Assembly: GCA_022577435.1 (NCBI GenBank)
Contig: JAKOON010000068.1
Location: forward strand, 1,253,488-1,317,487
From: Embiotoca jacksoni
Taxonomy: Eukaryota; Chordata; Actinopteri; Embiotocidae
Reading direction: 5' to 3'
DNA length: 64,000 bases
The notes under the pieces were generated by a model. It ran no database searches. It was not told the DNA's origin and saw nothing but the letters and a program-made list of their open reading frames with translations. Positions 32,501 through 45,158 of this stretch are shown one piece after another (the stretch's first letter is position 1; every line of letters begins with the position of its first letter). A program made the position numbers and the translations under genes.

Positions 32501-35500
32501 TCAAAGTCAACACCAGACTTCCACGTTTTTTTTTAACAGTGATTCTTTACACACCTTAAGCAGAGAGTGAACCTCAAAGTTTGCGACGGATGAAGTGAGT
32601 TCGTGTTATCGTTTTGTGTGACGCCATTTCAGTAAAACGGGGTCAAAGAATCTGTGCATTTTGCATCGAGAAACACGATGAAGCGGTTCAGCAATTTATG
32701 ACAGATGAGAATAAAAATTTTTTTTTTAAAAAAAAGTCTCTCAGGCTTCCGATTTCAGGATAATCTCTTCACGCCAATTAAGAAAGGAAACAGTGTGTTG
32801 TGCGCAGCATGTGAAATACCTTTGTACTATTGTGGGTCGAGCTAATTTGCACATAATTCTTTGCCCAAAAAGAACGCAGAAGGAAGAAAAAAAAAACTCA
32901 ATTTCAACTCCCTGCATCTGAAGTAACATTGAATAAAGACGAAATAAAATAAAAGTACACAGCTCAAGAATCCTGAAGACCCCATCGAAACGTCTCCCTG
33001 TTAACAAGAATCATTGTGAAAACATGGCGGCTGTTTCTGTCTTCTGATTGGCCAGACTTCACCGCTGTCTACAGACCCCCCTACGTAAAAATGCCCAACT
33101 TTACACACAAAATAAAAAATGGTTTTGGTTTCTGTAGCTAATTTCCCCATTCTTGATAAATGTTCGATGGGTGAATTTGGACATAGATTCAACCATTTAA
33201 ATATTACTTCAGTTTAAAAAGAAGCGTTTGGAGTCACGTATTATTACAATGTCCAGTAGCTGCTAAAACCAGTCTGTGGTTTTTAGTCTGATTGTTCAGT
33301 TTGCAACAGAGTTCGAATGACAGCTTTACAACGTGCTCAATGCAGAGACATCAGAGTTTGAAAAGGGTTTAAAGTGTACTTTGTAAAAAGTTCAAGTTTA
33401 TTTTTTTGGTCATTTCCTGGATTGAAACCAAATGATTTAAATCTCCAGGTGTGAAAGCGATCTAAAAGTTTGGCCAGAGACTGAATGTGGATCTTTACAT
33501 CAGTCAAACACCTTCATGTTTTTCCAATGTTTCTCTATATTTGCATTTTTTTAAATTTTTTTTTTTTTTTTTTAATTTCATACCACTCGATGTGTTGTAA
33601 GCATCTCCTGTTTGTAATCATAAAATAGCGCCGACATAGAGAGCAGTCATGTTCACCTCCAGGGGGGATCGATAGGAGGCTCAGCTTCCACAAAAACAAC
33701 ACCACACCCACAATATTACAAAATTCATCCAATAATTTAAACGTCAGTTTAAAATTATATAAAATCTAAAACTCCCACTATTACAGCATGCAAACCTACA
33801 TGTACCTTCTTCAAAACGAGAGATCTGAAGGAAAAAAACTGCCTACAGCTTGTTTCTCCAAATAGACATAAAGAGTGAAGTAACACTTTGAAGTTTTATC
33901 AGCGTAACATCTCGCCTCAAAGATCTAAAGACACAAACTTTCATAGTGAAATTCAAAGCGCTTGCAGTTTAAATATAACGCGAGACGTCTTTCCGTATCA
34001 GCGTGACTCTTTATCCTATTGTAGACGAAGGCAGCCAGTAGTAAGTGATGTAAATAGCAATATGAGGGGGCAGAAAGCTTCATCTCTCATATGGAAATCT
34101 ATAGATCTATAGATCTGTAGCCCCCGTGGTCAGTTCACTGCTGAGTCGTGGGCTCCTCTGTTTCCTCTTCGGTAATTGAAAGCATGCGTTTGTTTCGTGG
34201 ACCAAAAAAGTTTAAACTCTTTAGTATCGTATGGTGTTTGCGATAAATGTAAAGCGGTTTGTTTTTAATTGTAACTGCAGCCACAATGAGAATTTTAAAT
34301 GAAATTCTTACAAATAAAAAAAAAAAAACAGGAACTGTCACAATTAAAATGTGTAATTTGCGCACCGAACTGTGTTAAAGGAGTAGTTCAACATTTTGGG
34401 GAAAATTAATTGTTTTTTTTTATCTTTTTGTACTTTTTACTGCGTTTTAAAAAAAAAAAAAAAAAAAAAATTTTTTATGTGTGTTCGATTTTTGCGCCGA
34501 CTTTTCTAAAAAATTGCGATGTAAAGCCACGCTTTGGAGCCATCTAAGTGTCAAAGCTACACGTTTTAAAAAGCGTGAAACTTATACTCCCATATAATGT
34601 CAAAGGACATTTTTATGTGGCCGATGAGGTTCGATTCCAGGAGGTAACGATGTTTTCATGAGTTGTTCTTTGTTTCCAAACCCAAAACATATTCCTATAA
34701 ATCTCACGGGTCTAAGCATGCAGCAGTTTTTCATTTTCGTCCTCAAACAGGAAAACGTGTAACTTTCCCGCCAAGACAGCGTAAGGCGTGACTATCTCAC
34801 GTTTTGGTGCGGTGGACCAGCGTGTCTATTTCACGTTTTTCCCGTGATACCCGGTGCAGAGCTGTGCTAATTGTAAATGGGGAAAATAGTTATGTGAAGA
34901 TACTTTTATGCCGTAATACTTTCAGCAGAGCTTTCTTTTGACTCAATCTTTTTTTGGCGGAAGAATTTGCTAAAAAATTGCAAGCTCCCAGCAAATGTTG
35001 GGAGATCGCTTGAATTTGCGTTAGTTATCGTGATTGCAAGATTTTCTGGAGGTACTGTCGACTGCAGCGGGATTATAAACCCAAACACACTACCAAGAAG
35101 CAAGTTTAGGTTTAGTACATCTGCTCTGCTCTGACATAAGACAATGACGTTATGCTGATTTCACTGAAAAAACCCTGAAGCAGATGGCGAATCCGGGGTG
35201 GAGCGGCGCTTCGAGGCCGAATCGGAGGTCGACAGTCATCTGTGCCGATCCTTACAGAGTCTTTTTGTATTTTTATGCCTCAGATCTGGGGCGGCTGTGG
35301 CCTAAAGGTCAGAAAAGTGCACTTGTTACCGAAAAGGGACCAGCTGGAGAAATGAACGAGCAGCAGCGGTCCTCCTCTTCATCACCGTCCCCGCGGAGCG
35401 CCCTCGAGCAAGGCACTAAATCTTAAACGAAGCCTGTCAAAAGTTCAGCTCAGGGAGAAATTAGGATTTAAAGACTTCCAGAATTTCACACGGCACATTA

Positions 35501-38500
35501 TTAATAGACATGATTGCCCACAAGCACGGAGTCTGATGTTTATTTAGATTTAAACTCTAGCTGGGGTCTTTTTTTTTTTTTTGCTTGTCTTTTTCCTGAT
35601 AAGCATCTTTATTTTTGAGTTACTGTTGACCATATACGAGAAAAATGCCTGTAAAACATCCACTTTAAGGCTGTGGAGGACGTATTTTATATTACTCAAA
35701 CGATAAAGACTTTCAGACAACTTTCGATTTTCAAAAAAATCTATTTTTTTTCTGTAGTTGGCCAGTAAATGTACGATTAGGGGTCAGATTTATTGACAAA
35801 ATTAAATATGGGTTTCGGCCTACCTTCTTCCTGATGAGGCAATTTGTTTCAAGTCACTATCCTCCACCACTATGAATTAATTTCCACTTAAATTAGTGAT
35901 TTGTTCTCTTATTCTTCGGCCTATTTTTTTCATTGTGCTAAAAAGAAATATGATGACATTAATATATGATGACAGTTTGTTCCTCAGTTTTTGTTTTATA
36001 CTTGTAAAAGCTTTGTTTCTGTGCAACGGCAACATGGAGGGCGTCCAGAAGCCACGGAGGCTAACAATTTAGCGCGCTAGCAGGCAGATAAAATAATGCA
36101 GGAAATGTAAAGTCACGGAGTCCATTGGCAAGATAAACGTTTTCCTCAGACGTAGGCTATTATCTAAGTTACGAAGATGAACTCTACGTGACTAAAATTA
36201 CAATATACATGTATTAGCTGAACATCCATCCAACCAAACATGAACTTCCATGACCTCTGACCTTTCTTTAAACGTCAGCAAACAACGTCACAACTCGTGA
36301 ACTCGAGGCTTGTAGAAAATATAGAATTCTGACGTGAATACCACAAGAGGGCGCCGTTCATATGGACTTGTCCTGTGTACACGGTAAATACAATATAGGA
36401 AATACCTGTTTGAACGCAACATAAATGCAGGGACAGCGGAGCACTTTCTCTAAAAGATTCCTCCAGCTCCGCTGTCACAAGGACAGATACAGAAGATCAT
36501 TCCAGATACAGGAGATCATTCCAGATACAGGAGATCATTCCTGCCCACTGCAATAAGACTGTACAATAACTCACCTCTGGCAAAATCCATCACAGTACAA
36601 TAACACTGTTGACTGTGTTTCTTGGTTTGTTTGTATATAATATATATAGATATATACTGTACTGTATAAACTGCATTTTATATTTTATATTTATATATTT
36701 TTTACTGCTATTTACTGCTATTTTATTGCTTTTCTATTATTCTATTCTATTCTATTATTTTATTCTATTATTTCTATTATTATCTTATTGTTTCTGTATG
36801 CTGCTGTAGCGAAAAAAATTTCCCCTCGGGGATTAATAAAGTAAATACCTACCTACCTACCTAAATCTGAATAAACCTCTTTTAAAACAAGATTTTTAGA
36901 GACATTTATGGTCCATTAAATGCAGGTGTGACCAATGATGTTAATGATGTTATGACTCTTCTGCTAATCTTTGTAGTGTTTTTATAGTTGATGGACACAA
37001 AAAATCCAGACATTTAATAATACTTGTGTTCTGCATTTGTTTTGCAGCCAGATAAACATTTAGGTGTTTTACAAGGAAGTTGGTGTTTCCAGCTTGTCAA
37101 ACATGGCTGTATGAGCAGCAGGTATCTGTTGAGTGTCCGCCGCTGCTTCTCGGAGGCTCTCGTGCTTCATTTGTTTTGTTTTTTTTCACGACTGCATAAC
37201 TTACACTTAAAGTTTATGCGCCGTCTGTGACGGAGGAGGCTTCGCAGGCCCATCGGTGGGACCGGCGTGTTCCTCAGTCGACTCTCTGCTTTAAACTCTT
37301 TTTCACAGTGTGAAGCTCTTTTTTAGGAAGATTTAGTGATTATTAAATTGTAGACTTACCGTCAGTATTTCCAGACACTGTGTTTGTCTATAGTTTGTGG
37401 AAATGTGTTGAATAAGGCATGTTTGTGGCCTGTCAATCAAACCAGACATGCCCCCCAAAATCACAGCTTTTTGAGGCCTAATATCTAATTAATGACAGGA
37501 TTATTTTCAAATGGACCACCGGGGACCTAATAAGAAGGAGTGACTTTTCCTAACAAAACCATAATGACTTGTTAAAAAAATTTATTGACTTTGTATTTGA
37601 TGAGAGAAGTTGAATGGGAGTCTATGGAGCCGAAAGCTTTTTTGGAGCCGACCTCCAGTGGCACTCGGTGGTATTGCAGCTTAAGACACTTTACTTTTCA
37701 GACCCGGAACCTTACGTCCACCTTTATATACCGAATATGGTGAGAACCACAAGGACGTTGTGCCCCACCTACCTGCACCCCAGACATGTCAATCAACACA
37801 GACCCGCCCCCAAACACAACCCTGAGGACAAACATCTAATTTAATGATGGTATTATTATTTTTAGAAGGACCACCGCAACACTGATCAGAAGGAGGGAAT
37901 TTAGCTAAAGACACCATAATAACTTGATCTCATCAAAGAAGTTGATGCTGCTTCTTTTTTTTTACGGGAGCCTATTGGAGCCAGAGGTTTGTTGGAGCCA
38001 GCCCCTAGTGGCCGTCAGTGGTATTGCACATTAAGGCACTTATCCATTGGCTTTGCTATTCAGACCTGGAGACTGTGTCTGTTTTTATGTACACCGTGTT
38101 TGTTAATTAATGTCCAAACACCTGCACCTGTTGTTTTCTGTGAGCTCGTGCGCTCTTATCACAAGCGAAGCAGCAGTTTTATCACTTTGCTTCCTGACAG
38201 CACGTTCAGACTACCGTATCTTCATTGCAGCAAACTCCCTACTGACAACCACAGAGGAGGTTTTTTTTTCAATATTTGTCTGACACAGAACTTTTTAAGC
38301 ATGAAACATTTGGAACCGGCTGCTGCAAACATCCACTATTATGATAAATATGTTTGCCTCTGTTTACATATTCTGTATCACACGCTGGTCTCAGACAGGT
38401 GTGGGAACAAAATACCTTTTAAGAAGTGACTCTGACTTCAAAACACCAGAAGGAGATGAGAAGCAGAGGGTGAGAGAGAGGAGTGAAGAGGACGAGGAAA

Positions 38501-40388
38501 GTACTGTTGGTAGTAACCGCGAAAAAGCAAACGTTTGACAAAGACTGATTGGCTTCAGTGTGCGAGCGAGAGAAACAGATCCGAGCTGCATGTCTCCATC
38601 CAGCCGTAAAATAAATCTCCCCCCGCATTCACATGTAAATAAATGAGGGTTCCGCCGGCTCCTGCAACGCACCAGTGATTTAGCCTGGTGTATCCAATTT
38701 GTTAAAAGCTTTTTTTCTAACTTCAAACAATCACCGGGACAAGAAAAATCATTATGGTAGCAGTCATAAGTCAAATGTTTGATTGACAGGTGACCTTTTG
38801 GGACTGACTCTCAAAGACCATAAAAAAAAATCTCTGCAAGCTCGTGTAAGCGGTCTCTGATGTCCAGTCTTTGCAGGTCCACATTCAGTTTGAGGTTCCG
38901 TTCAACTCATTCGGAGACAAAGTCGGAGAGTTTTTTTGCAGATTGATGCATCAAAGTTGCTGCTCGGCCTCCGTTTATTTGGCGCTCGTGATTCATGCGT
39001 GTTCGTGTTCATGTTTGGTATATTTGTGTGTTGTCTGGACGCCGACCAGCCTCGACCTCTTGCCAGGGGATGAAGAGCCGCGTTCTGTCCGGGAGGATTT
39101 GAGTGAAAGATGGCAGGACATTGGAGCTATTTCCCCAAAAAACTGTTGATCTCATTATTGGCAAGATAACTTAACATGTAGGTGGAAAAAATAGCTGAAC
39201 TGTGTTCTCTGCAATCTGAAAACTACTTTTTAAGTGACTGAGGAAGCTGCTGGTAGTTTAATAAAAGTTAAACACGTACGCTTTCTGGTGATGGTTAAAA
39301 GAACCAAAATGTACAAAACGAAATGGGATTTAATCGTGGACTGGATATAAAAGTGAATGTCGCTTCTGGTTCTGAAAAATGAGATCAATGCAGAAGTACT
39401 TAAAGCTGCAATACCACCGAGTGCCACCAGAGGTCGGCTCCAAAAAGGCTTTGGCTCCATAGACTCCCATTCGAGTTCTCTCATCAAATACAAAGGCAGT
39501 ACATTTTTTCTACAAGTCGTTAAGGTGTCGTTAGTAATTCCTTCTTATTATACTTCTGGTGGTCCACCTGAAAATAATCCAGTAATAAAATTAGATATTA
39601 GGCCTCAAAAAGCTGTATTTTTGGGGGAGCGGGGGGTCTGTTTGATTGACAGGCCTCTGTGGTAGCAGTCAGGTTTCCAGGTATCGTTGGGCGGGGTGTA
39701 GTGTCCTCGGGTTCCCAATCAGTTCCAGTCGGATCCAGCCTTTGCTCCTCCCCCCTCTCTTCCAAATATGGTCACTTCTGGCTCCAAAAGTAGCAAGATG
39801 GCGACGGCCAAAATCCAAACTTCAGAACGGCGGCTCTCAAAATCCAACGGGTGACGTCGCTGCTGGTCGCCGCTTGGATTCAAGTCTTACAAATTACACC
39901 TTTTAATAAGACTTTATTGGTATGGCACTTTAAATAGAAATAAAATTTAACCCGAGTAAATAAAATACGAAAACAGCGTAAGAATATGCTAACGAATAAG
40001 ACCGACTAAACTGTATAAATTAAAAGACTAAATTAAATAAAACTCTCAAATAGAATAAAAAATGACATTAAGCTTTAAGTATTAGATTTCATCACCGTCC
40101 CTGGACACTGATTTGCTCAAATAAGAAGGATCTTAACTTCCTGTCGGGAACGTAGAACTAAATCAGACTCCTAAATCAGTTCTTTTTTTTTTTTTTACAA
40201 GAATTAATCCTGCCGTGGAAAAAAACACAAAAACACCTTTTTTAATTAATTTTTTTGCTCTGTGTGACGTAAGAATATTTCTCATGTAACACTGATATAA
40301 CGAGACTACAGTGTTTACATGAGTCAGTATTACTGCTGAAATCCGATCATAGAGTAATTCTTTATTACAAACAGTATAACACACAGAA

Positions 40389-40441
<53 letters not shown>

Positions 40442-40558
40442 CTCTCTGCAGTGGAAAACACAGACTGTACGTGTTGTTAGTTATCTGTCAAGTTTTGTTT
40501 GGCAGAGCATCAGCATTTCCTCTGCAGGATTTATGCAGCTCACACACTATTAATTCAT

Positions 40559-40613
<55 letters not shown>

Positions 40614-43600
40614 GAGTGTTGGCTGGTTGGTTTAAGCAGCTTATCTTGACCCTGTGTTTTCAACCGTCATTCATAACCTTGACTTTCCCCCCGTTTACTG
40701 GCTCAAAATACGTTCCTGCACCCCGTTACCAAAAACAAATGAAAGAATAAATAATTAAACATAAACAGTGAAAAAAAAAAAAAAAAGAGAGAAAAGATAT
40801 TCAGCTTGTGGAAGGAACCTCCTTTGATTGCAGGCGTTTTGCTTGGACGGTTTGAGGGAGTATTGTGACTGTATGTTCAGGACTTTCCATTTCTAAATGG
40901 GATGACAAGAAATCTTACAGGCTCTTAAATATATCAGATAAAGCAGAAACTTGTCATTTAAGCATGAAAAAAATGATTTATGCTTTTGTTGTGGTTTTTT
41001 GTTTGTTTTTGTACAGTAATCTTAATAGGATTAATATTTTATACAAAACCCACATAGGTTTTCCATCAGCGTGCAATCTCAGGTTGGTTTTTTGCAAGAG
41101 AAGGTGGTTTTAGCCAAAATTCTGGGAATGTCATCCCGACCTTAGTTTGTTTGGTATTAATAAAAATAAATATAATAATGTGCATTTTTTTTTTTGTTCG
41201 CATCTGTGTCATAAATAGTTAATTTGCTGACACCCGTTTTCACAATGCAATTTTTTTTTCTATGTTTTAAGAGTTTTTCGAAATAGAGATCCCGAAAATA
41301 CTGTGACAGGACTGTGAGCGCTGATAATGAGACCTGGCGCCTTAAGCAGCTTTAAGATATAAATTATATTTATTTTATGATTTTTCTCTGCAGGTCGACG
41401 CCCGACATCCGACCTGTAACTTTCTGTTGGAGGTGGAGAGGGACCAGACGGAGTGTGTGAAGCGGCTGCGGGAGGAGGAGGCCGCCGGCAGCCATAAAGG
41501 TCTCAAATAATCACTCAACACTTCCTCTGTAAACACTTTTGTGAAGCCGAGCTTGATTTTTAAAGGATAATTCCAGTTTATTTCCCTTTCATTGTGGTTC
41601 TGTGGGTCTCTACGTCCGTCTGGGACAACCCGACGAATAAACGGATCAACCTGCATGTTCAACACAAACTCTGCTGGAAATGTTTTTGTATTTTATTTGC
41701 TCCCTGGATGGAAACCACTAAATGCAGCTGGTTGTCCGATGCAGCTAATTTACCCGTTTACATCCAGTCATACTCGAAAACATTCATTTAAAATTTTTAA
41801 AAAAATTTTAAAGCTGCGGGGAGGCTGAAATATTATCAAGTTATTATTTAAAAACAGGAGAAATGTTGCAAAATGTGAAATCTGCAGCCTGAATGCTGAT
41901 ATCAAAATGTTTACATGTATGTGCATGTATATTCATGCCGTGAGGACGTGACCGGCTCTCGTACTGCGGTTTAATCCCACAGGTTGTTTTCTGTCCAGTT
42001 TTCTACACAAAATGAAAAAAGATCCGCAGTTCAGTTCAGGTCAATCTCGTTTATTGAGGAGATCCACTGAAAATCTGTGTGACGAAATGGATTCGATCTA
42101 AATCTGGAAATGAGACGCACCCGATTTAACCTTCCCTCAATTGACTAAACTCGTTTCATCTCATCCTCAAAAATGAGATTATTTCTCTGCCGGACAAAAA
42201 CAATGATAAACACGTACTTTTTCTTTCTGTAGTTTAGATAGCAATCATACAGTTTATCTGGTCCTGATGCTGCGGGATATTTGATTTTGGTTTCCGTTGA
42301 ATACGTACGGATAATCCTCCAATTATTCATTGGGACTCTGTGAAAACAATGAATACGGCATGCTGACCTTTTTTGGATAAATGACTGCACTGAAACATTA
42401 AACCTAAGAAGTATATCACTCATTTTGTATGTTTCTTATACAGAGTTTATTCTTTCCAAGGACGTAAACTAAACTTAAACTGACGTTACATATTCTTAAA
42501 TGCCCCCCAACTTTTAGCAGTTTGTTAATCACAAAGTTCCCATTCTGTTTTTTTACAGGCTTTGGTATATTAATGGTATTTCTACTATGTACACACTTTA
42601 AAGCCAAAGCGAAGACATTTAGACAAAAAAAAAAAAATCATGAATATGTTAATAACTAATATGACTTCATAAATTCATGTTTGCGTTGTTCTTACCTCGA
42701 GGGCAGTGGAGTCTCTGGAAATGGAAATTTTAGACGTAGAGACTGAGTTAAGGTCTGAAATCTACAAAAAGCTCCTTGGAGGAAACTGAAAGAAACTGAA
42801 CTCAGCTCCCAGTTTTTACTTTGAAATAAACTTAATGTGAACACGAGATTTGTTGTTCTCAAAAAATGTTGACTTATCCTTTTTGAAGACGAGTTTCCAA
42901 ACTGTAAAAATGTAACCCACTTCTTGCATGGTTACCCCGGCAACGAACATCCCTCCACGTCTTTTAAAACGAGACCACAACTGCGTATTGAATCTAGTTT
43001 AGTTTGAAACCTCAAAAGAAAGATGAGCAAACTTTCCCTTTCGCCTATTTTGAACTTTTAACCGCGCGTCCGTGTCTACGAGGCAAACGTAACAACCGTC
43101 ACGTCCAGGCTGCATTTACAACACGGTGATATTGACGGTCTCATCTGTGAAGCAAAAAGCCTGTGAAAAATGCTTTAATTCAGCTGTTCTTTTTATTTGT
43201 ATTTATTTATCTGAGGCCGAAGCCACAAACGCGGTTCGTACTCGCTGGAGTTTCTCGTTAACAAGCCTGACTTTGCTCTCCACTGATGTGAGTTCTGGAG
43301 GCCGACCTCCCCCCCTCCCCCTCCCCTCCCCTCCCTCCCTCCCTCCCCCTCTCCTCCCCCCTGCTGTGTTAATTAAAGCTCAATGACACGAAGTAGAGCA
43401 AAATAATAACATGGCTCAAATCCTCTGCAGGGGAAAATGTGCTGGGGAGAGCAGTTTTAGTACAACAAGGCTGTCAGAAGTTCATCCGATGCTGCAGTAA
43501 TGTTCAGCCTTCAAACGGTCCACATTTAGCCCGCTCGGCCTCGGAGGGAGTTGAACCTGTAACCTCACGGTTGTCGGTTGCAGTGCGAAATGTGAAACAA

Positions 43601-45103
43601 CCGCAAATACCGTCCGTGCGTTCCAGTTTCCAGACTACCGCACTATTTAGTACGCCAAAAAACAGATTACTACTTCAAACTTAATGGAATAAAGTCACAC
43701 GGTTCGTATTGAAGACGACCATTCAACTTTAAATGTATGAAATCGAAGTCGGTCAGCTTTTACTTTGCATTGAATGGAAAAAATTATATATTTTTTTTTA
43801 AAAAGAGCACAAAGCCGACAAAGAGGACTTCCCTCCAGATGTGTGCCCGCTGTGCTTTTCGGTGCGTCGTCACTTATGTTTTCAATGAGAGCGCACGGAG
43901 AATAAGGTTGGATCACTTAGCGGGAAGATGGACTTTTCTTCACGCACCGATGAGTTTGGTTCTGTGTTCGAGGCCATTTTTTACCCCAGAGACATCTCAG
44001 GCTGTCCCCCCCCCCCTCCCCTCCTTTTTCTCCCCCTCCTCTTCTGCCCTCGTTCGCCCTCATTGTTATTTCCTCTCTTTTTTCCCTTCACATCCTTTTT
44101 CCTGCTCCAAGTCTGAATTGATCATTTTCACTGTCCGGGAGTTCGAGTACGAGCTTCAGTTCCTACGTTAGAGATCCACGATGAAAAAGCCTCCCGTGTC
44201 CTTAACCTCTAAACCGCCAGAGAAAACATCAATGCAAAAAATAATTTAGAATATACAAAACAAAATGCCAAACGTATTGTCTTTTGCTAAACTAAGCTAA
44301 CCAGCTGCTCACTAACTGATATGAGCTGCCAATTAGTATTTTCAACATATGACAGATGCTGTTGTTTTTTTTTTACTCATGAAGTTTTCTTTTTTTGGTT
44401 TTGACAGAGCCGGGATGTAAAGGAACCTGGGACAAGATAGCGTGCTGGGAGTGGGCGGAGTCTGGAGAGACCGTGACCATCCCGTGTCCTCGAGTCCTCA
44501 AGACCATCTTCGGCAGAAACGGTAGGCTCTTTACTCAGGAAGAGTTGATGGCTGAAAAAACTGTTAAGACAATGTTTTAGTTTTTTTATTGCGTTTTTCT
44601 CGCTCAGCTGAGGAAGAAAATTAGAATAAAATTAGAAAAAGATGACTCTGATGAGCTGGAGGACTAATTATAACAAGAAAAAACTGTTTCATATGAATAA
44701 ATGACGATTGTTTAGACAGACTTAAAAACTGAATTTTTACAATGTTGATGTATTATTTAGTAATTATCAGGTTTCTACTGTCTGTTACTTAATGAAGGCG
44801 AAAATATTGCTTTTAATTTATACACATTACATTGTTGTTTTTTGTTACTAATACATGAATCGAGAGGATTTTGGTGGCTGTACTGAACTTTTGATTAAAT
44901 ATTTTATAGATTTACGTTACTACTTTTGCTTCGGTGCAATATTTCAACACGGTGCATGTTTCAGAAGTGATTTGCATTGAAATGTGTTTGATGGATTATG
45001 AATAATAATATCAAATTCTTGCTCAGGATGTAGCCTAACTCAGCCTCCGACTATCTGCAGACCACTTGTCACGTTATTTACTTAGAGATGAGCTTCAGCC
45101 AGC

Positions 45104-45158
<55 letters not shown>

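Larger units (their letters stand above)
29546..41393. other. vipr2 intron 1 (11.8 kb)
   Basis: No exon recognised on either strand. Holds two inverted-terminal-repeat elements, a LINE tail, three family A copies, two CA arrays and one member of a weak three-copy family near 32405. The rest is AT-rich sequence with nothing I can name. Confidence 0.7.

Noticed and set aside
36609..36809. A 66-codon hydrophobic frame rich in Tyr, Leu and Phe
   Set aside because: Translation of the AT-rich 3' UTR of the LINE fragment, not a membrane protein.
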